A stretch of DNA of 64,000 bases from Saccharothrix ecbatanensis (GCF_014205015.1 NZ_JACHMO010000001.1:5022001-5086000), one strand, 5' to 3'; shown: positions 1-14,172, counted from the first letter of the stretch. The notes: a model not told the origin generated them from the sequence alone. Translations and numbers: made by a program.

Positions 1-1542
<1,542 letters not shown>

Positions 1543-1546
<4 letters not shown>

Positions 1547-2028
1547 GCGGAGTCTCCCAGCGCTTGCACCCACTGCTCGTACACGTCCTTGTCGTCGCCC
1601 CGGAACCCGGTGTCGAGCACCTTGTCCCCGAGCTGCCAGCGCACGACCAGCAGGCCGTCCGCCGTCATCACCTTGCCCGCGAGGCCTCGTGCCGTGCGGG
1701 CGCTCGTCACCTGCTCCACCGGGATCCACAGCGCGCTCGCGCCCGTCCGCTCGACCAGCACGCCGTTCTCGGTGAGCTTGAGCGTGGCCTCGGCGCGGTG
1801 GCCGATGTCGCCGACCGCGACCCGGTCCTGCCAGTCCTCGCCGATGGTGGTGCCGACGTAGACACCGGTCGTCTCCAGCATCGTCGCACCGGTCTCGGCG
1901 GGCGGCTGCGGGAACTCGGGCAGCACCTCGGCCTGGCGGCGGGCACGGCGCTGCCAGCCGCGCCACATGCCGTAGAGGCACAGCAGGAAGATGGCCAGCA
2001 AGCCCAGGGACAGCAACAGCCGCGTCAT
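1543..2028 (-). CDS. Small single-pass membrane protein of the pyr operon (Rv1382-like)
   Basis: 161 residues. An N-terminal transmembrane helix (about residues 3-22, [19 protein letters not shown]) is followed by a basic stop-transfer stretch and a cytosolic domain of about 130 residues rich in beta strands ([36 protein letters not shown]). This resembles the bacterial PH-like membrane proteins encoded between pyrC and carA in mycobacteria (Rv1382 position). Start and stop overlap pyrC (ATGA at 2025-2028) and carA (ATGA at 1543-1546), so it is translated with the pathway, but its job is not known. A membrane role linked to pyrimidine or cell-envelope metabolism is only inferred from position. 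Confidence 0.85.
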
Positions 2029-3305
2029 GGGCGAATCCTTCCGCCGACGGCCGTCACGCGCCCGCGCAGCAGCGTCGCCACCACCGCGCCCGGCAGCTCC
2101 ATGCCCTCGAACGGCGTGTTGGCCGCGATGCTGGCGAACTCCGCACCGCGCACGGTCCAGGTGGCGTCCGGGTCGACCAGGGTCAGGTTGGCCGGCTCGC
2201 CGACCTCGATCGGTCGCCCCTGATCGGGCAGGCCAGAGATCTCGGCGGGCCGCTCGCTCATCACCCGCGCGACGCCGCGCCAGTCCAGCAGGCCGGTCTT
2301 CACCATCGTCTCGACCACGATCGACAGCGCCGTCTGCAACCCGAGCATGCCCGGCCGTGCCGCGGACCACTCGCAGTCCTTGTCCTGCACGGCGTGCGGC
2401 GCGTGGTCGGTGGCCACGCAGTCGATGACGCCCTCGGCCAGCGCCTCGCGCAGCACCTTCACGTCGGCCGCCGTGCGCAGCGGCGGGTTGACCTTGTTGA
2501 CCGGGTCGTAGGTGCCCAGCCGGTCGTCGGTCAGCAGCAGGTGGTGCGGCGTGACCTCGGCCGACACCTCCGTGCCGCGGGCCTTGGCCCACCTGAGCAC
2601 GTCGGCCGTGCCGGTGGTGGAGACGTGGCAGACGTGCAGCCGGGCGCCCGCGTGCAGCGCCAGCAGGCAGTCCCGCGCCACGATCGACTCCTCGGCGGCG
2701 GCGGGCCAGCCCTGGAGGCCGAGCCGGGACGCCTGCTCGCCTTCGTGCGCCTGCGCGCCGACGGTCAGCCGGGGCTCCTCCGCGTGCTGCGCGACGACGA
2801 CGTCCAGCGCCTTGCTGTACTCCAGCGCCCGACGCATGATCAGCGGGTCGTGCACGCAGTGGCCGTCGTCGGAGAACACCCGGACGCCCGCCTTGGCCAT
2901 CGTGCCCAACTCGGCGAGCTTCACGCCCTCCAGGCCCACGGTGACCGCGCCGACCGGGTGCACGTCGACCAGGCCGACCTCGCGGCCCCGGCGTGCGACG
3001 TGCTGGACGATCACCTCGTTGTCGGCGACCGGGTTCGTGTTGGCCATGGCGAAGACGGCCGTGTAGCCGCCCAGCGCGGCGGCGGCCGACCCCGTGGCGA
3101 TGGTCTCGGTGTCCTCGCGGCCCGGTTCGCGCAGGTGGGTGTGCAGGTCGACGAAGCCTGGCAGCAGGACCGCGCCGTTCCCCTCGACCACTTCCGCGTC
3201 GTCTGCTTCGACGGACCCGATCCCGGCGATCACGCCGTCGCGGATCAGCACGTCAACCAGGTCACCCTCGCCGTACGGTCGTACTCCCTTGAGGATCAAG
3301 GGCAT
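2025..3305 (-). CDS. pyrC: Dihydroorotase, class I
   Basis: 426 residues from ATG at 3305. A GTG immediately before it (3308) could also serve. Cyclises N-carbamoyl-aspartate to dihydroorotate. The metal site is visible: [18 protein letters not shown] near residue 60, a later VVAQHAEEP histidine, LHVCHVST, and the catalytic aspartate in [10 protein letters not shown]. This is the amidohydrolase fold of the long actinobacterial PyrC type, which lies next to aspartate transcarbamoylase. The start overlaps the pyrB stop as TGATG, and its own stop overlaps the next gene. Confidence 0.96.
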   Translation of the reverse strand: MPLILKGVRPYGEGDLVDVLIRDGVIAGIGSVEADDAEVVEGNGAVLLPGFVDLHTHLREPGREDTETIATGSAAAALGGYTAVFAMANTNPVADNEVIVQHVARRGREVGLVDVHPVGAVTVGLEGVKLAELGTMAKAGVRVFSDDGHCVHDPLIMRRALEYSKALDVVVAQHAEEPRLTVGAQAHEGEQASRLGLQGWPAAAEESIVARDCLLALHAGARLHVCHVSTTGTADVLRWAKARGTEVSAEVTPHHLLLTDDRLGTYDPVNKVNPPLRTAADVKVLREALAEGVIDCVATDHAPHAVQDKDCEWSAARPGMLGLQTALSIVVETMVKTGLLDWRGVARVMSERPAEISGLPDQGRPIEVGEPANLTLVDPDATWTVRGAEFASIAANTPFEGMELPGAVVATLLRGRVTAVGGRIRP

Positions 3306-4237
3306 CACGCGGTTTCCTCCTCGTGGGCAAGCAGGTGGTAGAGGACGGCCATGCGCACGTGCACGCCGTTGCGCACCTGGTCGGTGATGGCGGCACGGGG
3401 CGAGTCGGCGACCGCCGAGGCGATCTCCATCCCGCGCAGCATCGGACCGGGGTGCAGCACGACCGCGTGCTCCGGCAGCAGCTTCAGCCGGTTCTCGCTG
3501 AGCCCGTAGGCGATGGAGTACTCACGGGCCGACGGGAAGAACCCGCCGTGCATCCGCTCGGCCTGCACTCGCAGCAGCATCACGGCGTCGAGGCTGGGCA
3601 GTTCGGCGTCCAGCTCGTGCGAGACCGTCACCGGCCAGCTCGACACGCCGATCGGCAGCAGGGTCGGCGGCGCGACCAGCGTCACGTCCGCGCCCAACGC
3701 GGTGAGCAGGTGCACGTTCGACCGGGCGACCCGGCTGTGCAGCACGTCGCCGACGATCGCGATCCGGCGGTCCCGCAGGTCGCCTAGGCGTTCCCGCAGG
3801 GTGGCCGCGTCCAGCAGGGCCTGGGTGGGGTGCTCGTGCATGCCGTCGCCCGCGTTGACGACCGACGTGCCGGCTTCCTTCAGCCAACCCGCCAGCCGGT
3901 GCGCCGCGCCGGACGCCGGGTGCCGCACGATGACGCAGTCCGCGCCCGCCGCGGCCAGGGTCAGCGCGGTGTCCCGCAGCGACTCGCCCTTGCTCACGCT
4001 GGAGCCGGACGACGAGACGTTCACCACGTCCGCGCTCATCCACTTGCCCGCGATCTCGAAGCTCACGCGGGTGCGGGTGGAGTTCTCGTAGAACATCGTG
4101 ATGACCGTGCGACCGCGCAACGTCGGGAGTTTGCGCACTTCACGGCCTTCGAGGGCCTGCTTGAGGTTCGCCGCGGTGTCCAGGATGGCGGTCGCCTGCG
4201 CCGGGTCGATGCCCTCGGTGGTGAGCAGGTGCTTCAC
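3305..4237 (-). CDS. pyrB: Aspartate carbamoyltransferase catalytic chain
   Basis: 310 residues, standard catalytic-chain size. Joins carbamoyl phosphate and aspartate. Carbamoyl-phosphate binding motif [12 protein letters not shown] is near residue 50, followed by [16 protein letters not shown], the domain-linking HPTQALLDA, and the aspartate-binding LRVQAERM plus [12 protein letters not shown] loops. GTG start (4235-4237) overlaps the pyrR stop as GTGA. No regulatory chain (pyrI) is present; regulation is probably through PyrR. Confidence 0.97.
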   Translation of the reverse strand: MKHLLTTEGIDPAQATAILDTAANLKQALEGREVRKLPTLRGRTVITMFYENSTRTRVSFEIAGKWMSADVVNVSSSGSSVSKGESLRDTALTLAAAGADCVIVRHPASGAAHRLAGWLKEAGTSVVNAGDGMHEHPTQALLDAATLRERLGDLRDRRIAIVGDVLHSRVARSNVHLLTALGADVTLVAPPTLLPIGVSSWPVTVSHELDAELPSLDAVMLLRVQAERMHGGFFPSAREYSIAYGLSENRLKLLPEHAVVLHPGPMLRGMEIASAVADSPRAAITDQVRNGVHVRMAVLYHLLAHEEETA

Positions 4238-4806
4238 CGCAGCACCACCCCGTCCCGCTGGTCGAACTCCTCCAGCAGCACGTGGACCTCCTCGGTCCGG
4301 GCCGTGGGCACGTTCTTGCCCACGTAGTCCGCGCGGATCGGCAGTTCGCGGTGGCCCCGGTCGACCAGGACGGCCAACTGGACGGCGCGCGGGCGGCCGT
4401 GGTCGCGCAGGGCGTCGAGCGCGGCGCGGATCGTGCGACCGGAGAACAGCACGTCGTCCACGAGGATCACGAGCTTTTCGTCGACGCCGCCTTCGGGCAG
4501 CTTCGTCGCCTCCAGCGGGCGGGTGGGGCCGCGGCGCAGGTCGTCCCGGTAGAGGGTGACGTCCAGCGTGCCGGTCGGCACCTCGACACCGGCGAACTCC
4601 GCGATCCTGACGGCCAAGCGGCGGGCGAGCGGCGCTCCCCGGCTCGGAATCCCCATCAGGACTACTGCGGGTGCGCTCGGTGCATCAAGAGCGGTCTTCT
4701 CGATGATCTGATGGGCCATTCGGGCGACGGTGCGCGCGACGTCGCCGGCCGACAGGAGCTCGCGCTCCCGGGCCGGGTCCGTCGCGCCACGTTGACGTGG
4801 CGCCAC
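4234..4806 (-). CDS. pyrR: PyrR bifunctional pyrimidine regulator / uracil phosphoribosyltransferase
   Basis: 190 residues. The phosphoribosyltransferase fold carries the PRPP-binding loop [19 protein letters not shown] (about residues 106-124) and the [15 protein letters not shown] segment. PyrR binds UMP/UTP and its own leader RNA to repress the operon, with weak UPRTase activity. GTG start at 4804-4806 sits six bases after a strong AAGGAGGT (4813-4820). The leader just upstream holds a PyrR-binding hairpin (separate entry), so the gene probably represses its own translation and that of the downstream pyrB, pyrC, carA and carB. Confidence 0.96.
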   Translation of the reverse strand: MAPRQRGATDPARERELLSAGDVARTVARMAHQIIEKTALDAPSAPAVVLMGIPSRGAPLARRLAVRIAEFAGVEVPTGTLDVTLYRDDLRRGPTRPLEATKLPEGGVDEKLVILVDDVLFSGRTIRAALDALRDHGRPRAVQLAVLVDRGHRELPIRADYVGKNVPTARTEEVHVLLEEFDQRDGVVLR

Positions 4807-4810
4807 GGTT

Positions 4811-4851
4811 GGACCTCCTTCCCCGCCTCGCTGGACGGGTCCTTAAAGGAC
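4811..4851 (-). promoter_or_regulatory. PyrR-binding RNA hairpin overlapping the pyrR ribosome-binding region
   Basis: Reading the minus strand, 4839-4822 is CCCG, bulged U, CC, loop AGCGA, GG, CGGG. This matches the Bacillus PyrR site (ARUCC-NGNGA-GGYU): the pairs flanking the bulged U are retained with compensatory change, and the hexaloop NGNGA pattern is exact. The 3-prime arm runs straight into AAGGAGGT (4820-4813), the pyrR ribosome site. A second hairpin precedes it (GTCC/GGAC, 4851-4839), and its GGACC (4842-4838) is complementary to GGTCC of the ribosome site (4815-4811), so alternative pairing could hide the site. Translational repression, as in mycobacteria, fits better than attenuation because no terminator follows. 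Confidence 0.75.
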
Positions 4852-5064
4852 GTCGGACACCCGGCTGCGACCGGGCTGACCAGGACCGTATCAGGCGCGG
4901 AGGGTCAATCTTCCGGGTGGTGTGCGTGGTCTCGCCCACCTGGGCCGGCGAGATCAGCTTGACCTGGTGACCACGGAGAGCAATCATTACTCTGCGTATT
5001 GATCTAAGCCTCCCCGCGGCAGTCCCCTACCGGCTGACGGGGCGAATGAACGGAGAACCGCCAC

Positions 5065-5553
5065 ATGGGCGACTACGCCAAGGCGCTGGGGGCCAAGCTC
5101 CGCGCGATCCGCCAGCAGCAGGGCCTGTCTTTGCACGGCGTCGAGCAGAAGTCCGGCGGTCGCTGGAAGGCCGTGGTCGTCGGCTCGTACGAGCGCGGCG
5201 ACCGCGCTGTCACCGTGCAGAAGCTCGCCGAACTGGCCGACTTCTACGGCGTCCCGGTGGCCGAGCTGCTGCCCGAGGGCCGGGTGCCGTCCGGAGCGGA
5301 ACCAGCCACCAAGATCGTCATCAACCTGGAGCGGCTGCAACAGCTGCCCGCGGAGAAGGTCGGGCCCCTCGCCCGGTACGCGGCGACCATCCAGAGCCAG
5401 CGTGGCGATTACAACGGCAAGGTGCTGTCCATCCGGACCGAGGACCTGCGGTCGCTGGCCATCATCTACGACATGACCCCCGGCGAGCTGACCGAACAGC
5501 TCATCGACTGGGGTGTGCTGCCCCCCGAGGCCCGTCCGGCCAAGGAGGACTGA
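5065..5553 (+). CDS. bldD: BldD-type developmental master regulator, c-di-GMP-responsive
   Basis: 162 residues, near the Streptomyces length. Residues about 5-60 form an XRE helix-turn-helix (GAKLRAIRQQQGLSLHGVEQ, then VVGSYERGDRAVTVQKLAEL). The C-terminal domain carries the c-di-GMP signature R113-G114-D115, eight residues, then R124-T125-E126-D127. Streptomyces BldD has RGD-X8-RQDD, so the charged contact residues are kept and the middle pair differs. When loaded with tetrameric c-di-GMP, BldD dimers repress sporulation genes. ATG at 5065 is preceded by CGGAGAA. It is divergent from pyrR and single, followed by a strong terminator. Confidence 0.93.
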   Translation: MGDYAKALGAKLRAIRQQQGLSLHGVEQKSGGRWKAVVVGSYERGDRAVTVQKLAELADFYGVPVAELLPEGRVPSGAEPATKIVINLERLQQLPAEKVGPLARYAATIQSQRGDYNGKVLSIRTEDLRSLAIIYDMTPGELTEQLIDWGVLPPEARPAKED

Positions 5554-5560
5554 ACACGCT

Positions 5561-5597
5561 GAAGGGCCACCCGCCGGTTCGGACGGGTGGCCCCTTC
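5561..5597. terminator. Bidirectional hairpin terminator between bldD and nusB
   Basis: GAAGGGCCACCCG (5561-5573) pairs with CGGGTGGCCCCTTC (5584-5597) with one bulged C and a 10-base loop. It lies 8 bases after the bldD stop and serves convergent genes on both strands. Confidence 0.8.
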
Positions 5598-5651
5598 GCC
5601 GTGCTGTGAGCTGCGCTTTTCAGTGCAGTTTGGCGTTTTCCAGCCTTCGGG

Positions 5652-6071
5652 CTAGAGGACGGCCCGGAGCTGGTCCGCGATGACCGCGATCCGGCCGAGC
5701 ACACCGTTGACGAACCGCGGCGAGTCGTCCGTGGACAGGCCCTTGGCCAGCTCCACCGCCTCGTCGATGGCGACCGCGTCGGGCACGTCGGCCGCCCACA
5801 GCAGCTCGTACAGCCCGATCCGCAGCACCGCCCGGTCCACCGCCGGCATCCGCTGGAGGGTCCAGCCCTCGGCGTGCTCGGAGATGAGGTCGTCGATGCG
5901 CGAGCGGTGCGCCGTGACGCCTTCCACGAGGGCGATCGTGTAGTCGTTCACCGGCGGCACGTCCGTCGAACCGACCCGGTCCGCGAGCAGCGTCACCGGG
6001 TCGACGCCCCGCAGGTCCGCCTCGTAGAGGACGTCGAGGGCGCGTTTGCGGGCCTTGCTCCGTGCGCCCAT
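5652..6071 (-). CDS. nusB: Transcription antitermination factor NusB
   Basis: 139 residues, all-helical NusB fold: ARSKARKRALDVLYEADLRG at the N-terminus, then AVDRAVLRIGLYELLW and the C-terminal AVELAKGLSTDDSPRFVNGVLG motif typical of the family. It binds boxA RNA with NusE/S10 for rRNA transcription. ATG at 6069-6071 lies one base from the efp stop, so the two are co-transcribed, in the order also seen in mycobacteria. Confidence 0.97.
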   Translation of the reverse strand: MGARSKARKRALDVLYEADLRGVDPVTLLADRVGSTDVPPVNDYTIALVEGVTAHRSRIDDLISEHAEGWTLQRMPAVDRAVLRIGLYELLWAADVPDAVAIDEAVELAKGLSTDDSPRFVNGVLGRIAVIADQLRAVL

Positions 6072-6072
6072 C

Positions 6073-6636
6073 TCAGCCGTTCACTCGGCCGAGGTAACGG
6101 CCGTCGCGGGTGTCGACCTTGATCTTCTCGCCGGTGGTGACGAACAGCGGGACCTGGATCTCCGCGCCCGTCTCCAGCGTGGCGGGCTTCGTGCCGCCGG
6201 TGGAGCGGTCGCCCTGGAGGCCCGGGTCGGTGTGCTGGATCACGAGCTCGACCGAGGTCGGGAGCTCGATGAAGAGCGCGACGCCCTCGTGCATGGCGAC
6301 GATCGCTTCCTGGTTCTCCAGCATGTAGTTCGCCGCGTCGCCGACGGTCTCGGCCGGGATGCTGATCTGGTCGAACGTGTCGCCGTCCATGAAGACGAAG
6401 TCGGCGCCGTCCTTGTACAGGTACGTCATGCCGCGCTTGTCGACGGTGGCCGTCTCGACCTTGGTGCCCGCGTTGAAGGTCCGGTCCACGACCTTGCCCG
6501 ACAGGACGTGCTTCAACGTGGTGCGCACGAAGGCGCCGCCCTTGCCCGGCTTGACGTGCTGGAACGCGGTGACGGTCCACAGCTGGCCGTCGATGTTCAG
6601 CACCAGGCCGTTCTTCAGGTCGTTGGTGGTGGCCAC
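6073..6636 (-). CDS. efp: Translation elongation factor P
   Basis: 187 residues in three OB-like barrels, GTG start at 6634-6636. It relieves ribosome stalling at polyproline. The tip loop is P30-G31-K32-G33-G34, placing lysine at position 32 as in actinobacterial EF-P, where the lysine is reported to work unmodified. No epmA/epmB-like modifying gene lies nearby. It is between pepQ and nusB in the conserved actinobacterial order. Confidence 0.97.
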   Translation of the reverse strand: MATTNDLKNGLVLNIDGQLWTVTAFQHVKPGKGGAFVRTTLKHVLSGKVVDRTFNAGTKVETATVDKRGMTYLYKDGADFVFMDGDTFDQISIPAETVGDAANYMLENQEAIVAMHEGVALFIELPTSVELVIQHTDPGLQGDRSTGGTKPATLETGAEIQVPLFVTTGEKIKVDTRDGRYLGRVNG

Positions 6637-6709
6637 GGTGGTGGGCTCTCCTGTTGCGTGAGTGAGGGGAGGTCGGCTCGGCCGACGGATCCGACTTCAG
6701 ACGATCCGA

Positions 6710-7798
6710 CTAACAGAGCTCGACGAGCTCTTTCATGGTCAGGGTGAGGAGCTCCGGGGCGCCTGCGCGCACCACGAGCGTGTCCTCGATGCGGACACCA
6801 CCCTTCCCGGCCAGGTACACACCGGGCTCGACGGTGACCGCCATACCGGGCAGAAGTGTACCGTCACCCGCCCTGGAGAGAGTTGGAGCCTCGTGGATCT
6901 CCAGGCCGACGCCGTGGCCGAGGCCGTGCAGGAACTGCTCGCCGAACCCGGCCGCCTCGATCACGCCGCGCGCCGCCGCGTCCACGTCCGGGATGCGCGC
7001 GCCCGGTTCGAGCGCGGCACGGCCGGCCGCCTGCGAGGCCGCGACCAGTCGGTACAGGTCGCGCTGCCAGTCCGCGGCCCGGCCGACGACCAGGGTGCGG
7101 GTCATGTCCGAGTGGTAGCCGTCGACCAGGGCGCCGAAGTCCAGCTTGACGAAGTCGCCGTCCTTGACCACGGCGTCCGTCGGCCGGTGGTGGGGGACGG
7201 CCGAGTTGGCGCCCGTCGCCACGATCGACTCGAACGAGGGGCCGGCCGCGCCGTGGTCGAGCATCCGGCTCTCCAGCTCGCGGGCGATGTCCTTCTCGGT
7301 GCGGCCGGCGCGCAGGCCACCGTGCTCGATGAGGTCCGCCAGCGCCCGGTCCGCCGCCGCGCACGCCATCCGCAGCGCCTCGACCTCGGCGTCGTCCTTG
7401 ACCACCCGCAGCTGTTCGACCAGGTCGGACGCGCGGACCAGCTCGACGCCGTCGCCCGCCTCCGTCAGCGCGTCCAGGCCGTCCACGGTGACGTGGTCGC
7501 TCTCGAACCCGACCCGGTCCAGGCCCGCCTTCGACGCCCGGCCGACCAGCGCCGCGTCGCACGGCCGGTCGATGACGCGTTCCAGGTCCGGCACCTGCGC
7601 CGCGGCCTGGGTGAGGTATCGGCCGTCGGTGCAGAACACGGCGTTGTCGTCCGTGTCGGCGTGGACCAGCAGCGCCGCGTTCGAGCCGGTGAACCCGGTG
7701 AGGTAGCGGACGTTCAGCAGGTTGGTCACCAGCAGGGCGTCCAGCTCCCGGTCCCGGAGCGTGGCGCGCAGGGCGGCGCGGCGAGTGGAGTGCGGCAT
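6710..7798 (-). CDS. pepQ: M24B Xaa-Pro peptidase
   Basis: 362 residues. N-terminal creatinase-like domain, then a pita-bread catalytic domain with all five metal ligands in view: two aspartates in KLDFGALVDGYHSDMTRT, histidine in LHGLGHGVGLEIHEAP, and the glutamates in VTVEPGVYL and VRIEDTLVV. It cleaves N-terminal residues next to proline or X-Pro dipeptides in the cytosol. ATG at 7796-7798. It precedes efp and nusB in the same direction with a 73-base gap. Confidence 0.93.
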   Translation of the reverse strand: MPHSTRRAALRATLRDRELDALLVTNLLNVRYLTGFTGSNAALLVHADTDDNAVFCTDGRYLTQAAAQVPDLERVIDRPCDAALVGRASKAGLDRVGFESDHVTVDGLDALTEAGDGVELVRASDLVEQLRVVKDDAEVEALRMACAAADRALADLIEHGGLRAGRTEKDIARELESRMLDHGAAGPSFESIVATGANSAVPHHRPTDAVVKDGDFVKLDFGALVDGYHSDMTRTLVVGRAADWQRDLYRLVAASQAAGRAALEPGARIPDVDAAARGVIEAAGFGEQFLHGLGHGVGLEIHEAPTLSRAGDGTLLPGMAVTVEPGVYLAGKGGVRIEDTLVVRAGAPELLTLTMKELVELC

Positions 7799-7954
7799 AC
7801 AGGCAGCCTAAGGCCCGGTGGGCCACCCCACACCGCCACTCGATCGGGTGAACCGTGCCGAATCGTGCGACGGTTCTCGTGACTCGCCGTGCCGTCGTGG
7901 CCGGCTCCCGAGGGCAGCTATGAGCGGCCGTCCGTCACCCCTAGGGTGGAACGC

Positions 7955-8374
7955 ATGCGCACGTGGCTGGTCCGAGGTTTCTGGATGGGGTTGTTCCACG
8001 GCGGGGTGCAGACCGGCACCTCGGCGGTGAGCGTGTACAGCCCCGAAGCGGCCTCGTCGATCCGGTACATCGCGATCGCGCTGGTCGTCGTGATCGGTCT
8101 GCTGTGGGGCGCGCTGGACGCGTGGCGGCAGCTCGAAGGGCGCGGCATGGTGTGGTTCATCGCGGCTTTGGTGGCCGGGCCGCTGGCGGGGATCGCGAGC
8201 GTGATCGGCCGCTCGCTGGTGGACCAGACCGGCTTGGAGGAGCTGTGGCCGGCGCTGACCGGCGGGGCCGCGTTCACCGCGCTGTTGGTCATGACTACAT
8301 CGGGGGTCGGAATCGCCATCGGCAACGCCCTACCCCAGCCGGACGGGTCGCGGCAGCCCGACGGGACTCTCTAA
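7955..8374 (+). CDS. Four-helix membrane protein (B-4DMT type, Rv2536 position)
   Basis: 139 residues with four predicted membrane segments: about 5-20, YIAIALVVVIGLLWGALDAW, MVWFIAALVAGPLAGIASVI, and ALTGGAAFTALLVMTTSGVG near the C-terminus. The ATG at 7955 follows CTAGGGTGGAACGC. An in-frame upstream ATG at 7889 would add 22 non-hydrophobic residues and has no ribosome site. It lies divergent from pepQ at the site where mycobacteria carry Rv2536. A small drug/metabolite-type transporter is suggested by the family name only; no substrate can be inferred. Confidence 0.75.
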   Translation: MRTWLVRGFWMGLFHGGVQTGTSAVSVYSPEAASSIRYIAIALVVVIGLLWGALDAWRQLEGRGMVWFIAALVAGPLAGIASVIGRSLVDQTGLEELWPALTGGAAFTALLVMTTSGVGIAIGNALPQPDGSRQPDGTL

Positions 8375-8413
8375 GTCTCGACAGCCCGGCGGCTCCCGGC
8401 AACCAGCGCCCGG

Positions 8414-9973
8414 TCAGCGGCGGAGGTTGCCGGCCTTGGGGTACGCCTCCCAGGCGGCCTTGGTCACCAGGGTGGGTTCGGAGGAGTTCAGCGCGACGAT
8501 CTCCTCAGCGGCCGGGCCCGCGCCGAGGACCCACAGCTGGTCCTGGTCCTCGTCCTTGCTGAGCAGCAGCCCGATCTGGCCGTCGGACGAGCGCACCGCC
8601 TTCGCCCCCGCCGGGATCCGCGCGACGACCGGCATCCTGTCCACCACCGCCGGTCGCCGGTCGAGCACCTTCGCGGCCAGCCGGTCGGTCACCGAACGAC
8701 GCTCGATCCGGACCACCTTGCCGCCCAGCACGAGGTCCATGGTGTTCTGCGGTGACGGCATGGCGAACCCGTGCAGCACCGACGCCGACGGCACGGTCGT
8801 GCAGCCGGGCACGCCCACCAGGTCCAGGCCGAACTGCTGGAGGTCGGTCGGCGCCGCGGCCGCGCCGTCCACGGTCGCGCGGATCACGTCCACCGCGATC
8901 CGGCCGCACGGGTCCTCGAGCGACACCGGCGCATGGCCGTGGGCCGTGCGGACCAGGCCGGGGCCTTCCCGCCACTGGCCGGGGATGTGCACCACGGGGT
9001 GCGGGCTGGCGGTGAAGTCCTTGTTCCAGAAGGTCAGGGTGGTGCCGGCATCGGTCTCGTGCGCGATGGCGAACGCACCCAGCACGTCGACGTACATCCA
9101 GTCGGCGCTGAACGCGTCCACCACCGAGCGGGTGCGCTTCGTGCGGGTGTCGGGCACGGACTGGAAGCCGTCGGGGCCCAGCGCCTGCACGCCGGAGGCG
9201 AACGTCGCGTCCTTGGAGCGCAGCACGAACTGGCCCGCGCCGTTCCACCCGGCCGCCTCGCCGGTGGTGTCGGTGAACATCAGGTAGAACCACTCGTCCA
9301 CGACCAGCACCGACGGCTGGCCCGCGCCGTAGGTGTTCTCGCGGGTCTTGTCGTAGGACGGGCTCACGATCGGGGCACCGCCCGCGAGCCTCGTCCACGA
9401 CAGGCCGTCCGTGCTGCTGGCGACGCCGATGGCGTTGCCGTGCGCGTGATCACCCGCCGCGCCGGTGTAGTAGAGGAAGTACGTGCCGCCGACCTTGACC
9501 ACCGACGGGTCGCAGGTGTGCACGCCGTCGAAGCCGGTGACGCTGCCGGACAGCACCGGCATGGCCGGGGCGCCGTTCGGCGCGACGAACGGGCCGGCCG
9601 CCGAGCCGCTCTCCGAGTAGAGCAGGTCGTCGCCGGCGGGCACGGCGGCGCCGAGCTGGCTGCACCACCACATCCGGTGCCGACCGCTCTCCAGCAGGAC
9701 CGTCGGGCCGTAGTTGTACGGCGAGTCCCCGCCGCCGTAAGCCACCACGGCCGCGCTCCACCGACCGCGGTCGGTGGCCAGTGGCACCGGCGCGGGCTTG
9801 CGCGTGCTGCTGGGCGTGGCGGTGGGCGTGGCGCTGCCGGTCACGCTGCTCGACGCGGTGTCGCTGCTCCCGGAGGCGACCGGCGCCGGGTCTGCGGCAC
9901 CCGGCGCGCAGGCCGCCAGCAAGGTGGCGACCAGCGTGGATCCGAGGACTCTCGCCGCTCCGGGACTGGCCAT
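8414..9973 (-). CDS. Lipoprotein with five-bladed beta-propeller glycosidase-like fold
   Basis: 519 residues from ATG at 9971-9973. A lipoprotein signal with lipobox LLAAC (cysteine near residue 21) precedes a Ser/Thr/Pro-rich tether. The body has repeated propeller strands with acidic turns: YNYGPTVLLESGRHRMWW, GVHTCDPSVVKVGGTYFLYY, STDGLSWTRLAGGAPIVSPS, GQPSVLVVDEWFYLMFTD. These resemble GH43/GH32/GH62-like propellers in which a D-P-S strand bears the catalytic base. It could be surface-anchored and act on polysaccharide or bind sugar; the substrate is not identifiable. It interrupts the conserved pepQ-aro block and was probably inserted. A longer start is possible (frame open to 10123) but lacks a signal. 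Confidence 0.7.
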   Translation of the reverse strand: MASPGAARVLGSTLVATLLAACAPGAADPAPVASGSSDTASSSVTGSATPTATPSSTRKPAPVPLATDRGRWSAAVVAYGGGDSPYNYGPTVLLESGRHRMWWCSQLGAAVPAGDDLLYSESGSAAGPFVAPNGAPAMPVLSGSVTGFDGVHTCDPSVVKVGGTYFLYYTGAAGDHAHGNAIGVASSTDGLSWTRLAGGAPIVSPSYDKTRENTYGAGQPSVLVVDEWFYLMFTDTTGEAAGWNGAGQFVLRSKDATFASGVQALGPDGFQSVPDTRTKRTRSVVDAFSADWMYVDVLGAFAIAHETDAGTTLTFWNKDFTASPHPVVHIPGQWREGPGLVRTAHGHAPVSLEDPCGRIAVDVIRATVDGAAAAPTDLQQFGLDLVGVPGCTTVPSASVLHGFAMPSPQNTMDLVLGGKVVRIERRSVTDRLAAKVLDRRPAVVDRMPVVARIPAGAKAVRSSDGQIGLLLSKDEDQDQLWVLGAGPAAEEIVALNSSEPTLVTKAAWEAYPKAGNLRR

Positions 9974-10197
9974 GGCGGGGCGGATCTCCACTTCTCGAGA
10001 CGGATGGACATCGGGCACGACGCGCGGGGAACGGCACGGCACCCGGTGTCGTGACAGTGTAGAGATCGACTCAACCGCTCGGGTGTCAACCGGACGAGGC
10101 GACCAGCTCCACTTCGAAACCATCCGTGTTCGACGTGGTGCAGGTGCCCTGCGCTCATCCCCGCTTGCCGTCCGGCGTCACAGCGTTCCGGTCGGCG

Positions 10198-12352
<2,155 letters not shown>

Positions 12353-12380
12353 GGACCCATTTTCACCGGATCGGGTCGGG

Positions 12381-12884
12381 TCAGGCGTGGTGGGCGAGCA
12401 CGGCGTCGACCACCTGCTCCGGGGTCAGCCTGTCGGTGACGACCTCGATGGTGGCGACCTCCCGGTACAGCGGCAGGCGGGCGTCCAGCAGGGACTTGAA
12501 CGTCGCGCGCGGGTTCACGCCGGCCAGCAGCGGACGTGCGGCGGACATGCCGGTGCGCTTCACGCCTTCCGCCATGCCGACGTTCAGGAAGACCACGATC
12601 TGGTCGGCCAGGAGGGCGCGGGTGGTCGCGGACAGCACCGCGCCGCCGCCGAGCGCCAGCACGCCGTCGTGGGTCTTCAGGCCCTCGGCGACGGCTTCCT
12701 CCTCCAGCGCGCGGAACACGGGTTCGCCGTCACCGGTGAAGATGTCGGAGATCGGCTTGCCCGCGGTGGCCACCACGTCCTCGTCGGTGTCGCGGAAGCC
12801 GACGCCGAGGCGTTCGGCGAGCAGCCGGCCGACCGTCGTCTTACCGGCCCCGGGCGGCCCGAGAACGACGAACCGGGGGCTCAT
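12381..12884 (-). CDS. aroK: Shikimate kinase
   Basis: 167 residues. P-loop VLGPPGAGKTTVGRLLAERL, the shikimate-binding DTDEDV, GGGAVLS, and the lid segment around SAARPLL. Phosphorylates shikimate at C3. ATG at 12882-12884 follows GGCGAGG at suitable spacing. It lies 88 bases downstream of aroC on the same strand; that gap contains a small tandem repeat. Confidence 0.96.
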   Translation of the reverse strand: MSPRFVVLGPPGAGKTTVGRLLAERLGVGFRDTDEDVVATAGKPISDIFTGDGEPVFRALEEEAVAEGLKTHDGVLALGGGAVLSATTRALLADQIVVFLNVGMAEGVKRTGMSAARPLLAGVNPRATFKSLLDARLPLYREVATIEVVTDRLTPEQVVDAVLAHHA

Positions 12885-12930
12885 GCGCACACCTCGCCGG
12901 GGCTCGGCGTGGCAAGAGCCCAGGGCACTG

Positions 12931-12960
12931 TGTTGAACGGTTCGCTGTTGAACAATTCGC
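12931..12960. repeat. Two tandem 15-bp repeats between aroC and aroK
   Basis: TGTTGAACGGTTCGC (12931-12945) is followed directly by TGTTGAACAATTCGC (12946-12960). The copies differ at two positions, both in the centre of the palindromes GAACGGTTC and GAACAATTC. No function can be assigned. Confidence 0.6.
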
Positions 12961-12972
12961 TCGCGGACTCGC

Positions 12973-14172
<1,200 letters not shown>

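Noticed and set aside
4840..4990. Sigma-A promoter for pyrR at TTGACC and TACGGT on minus
   Set aside because: The spacing (about 12 bases) does not fit; a minus-10 TACGGT is possible but not supported enough to list.
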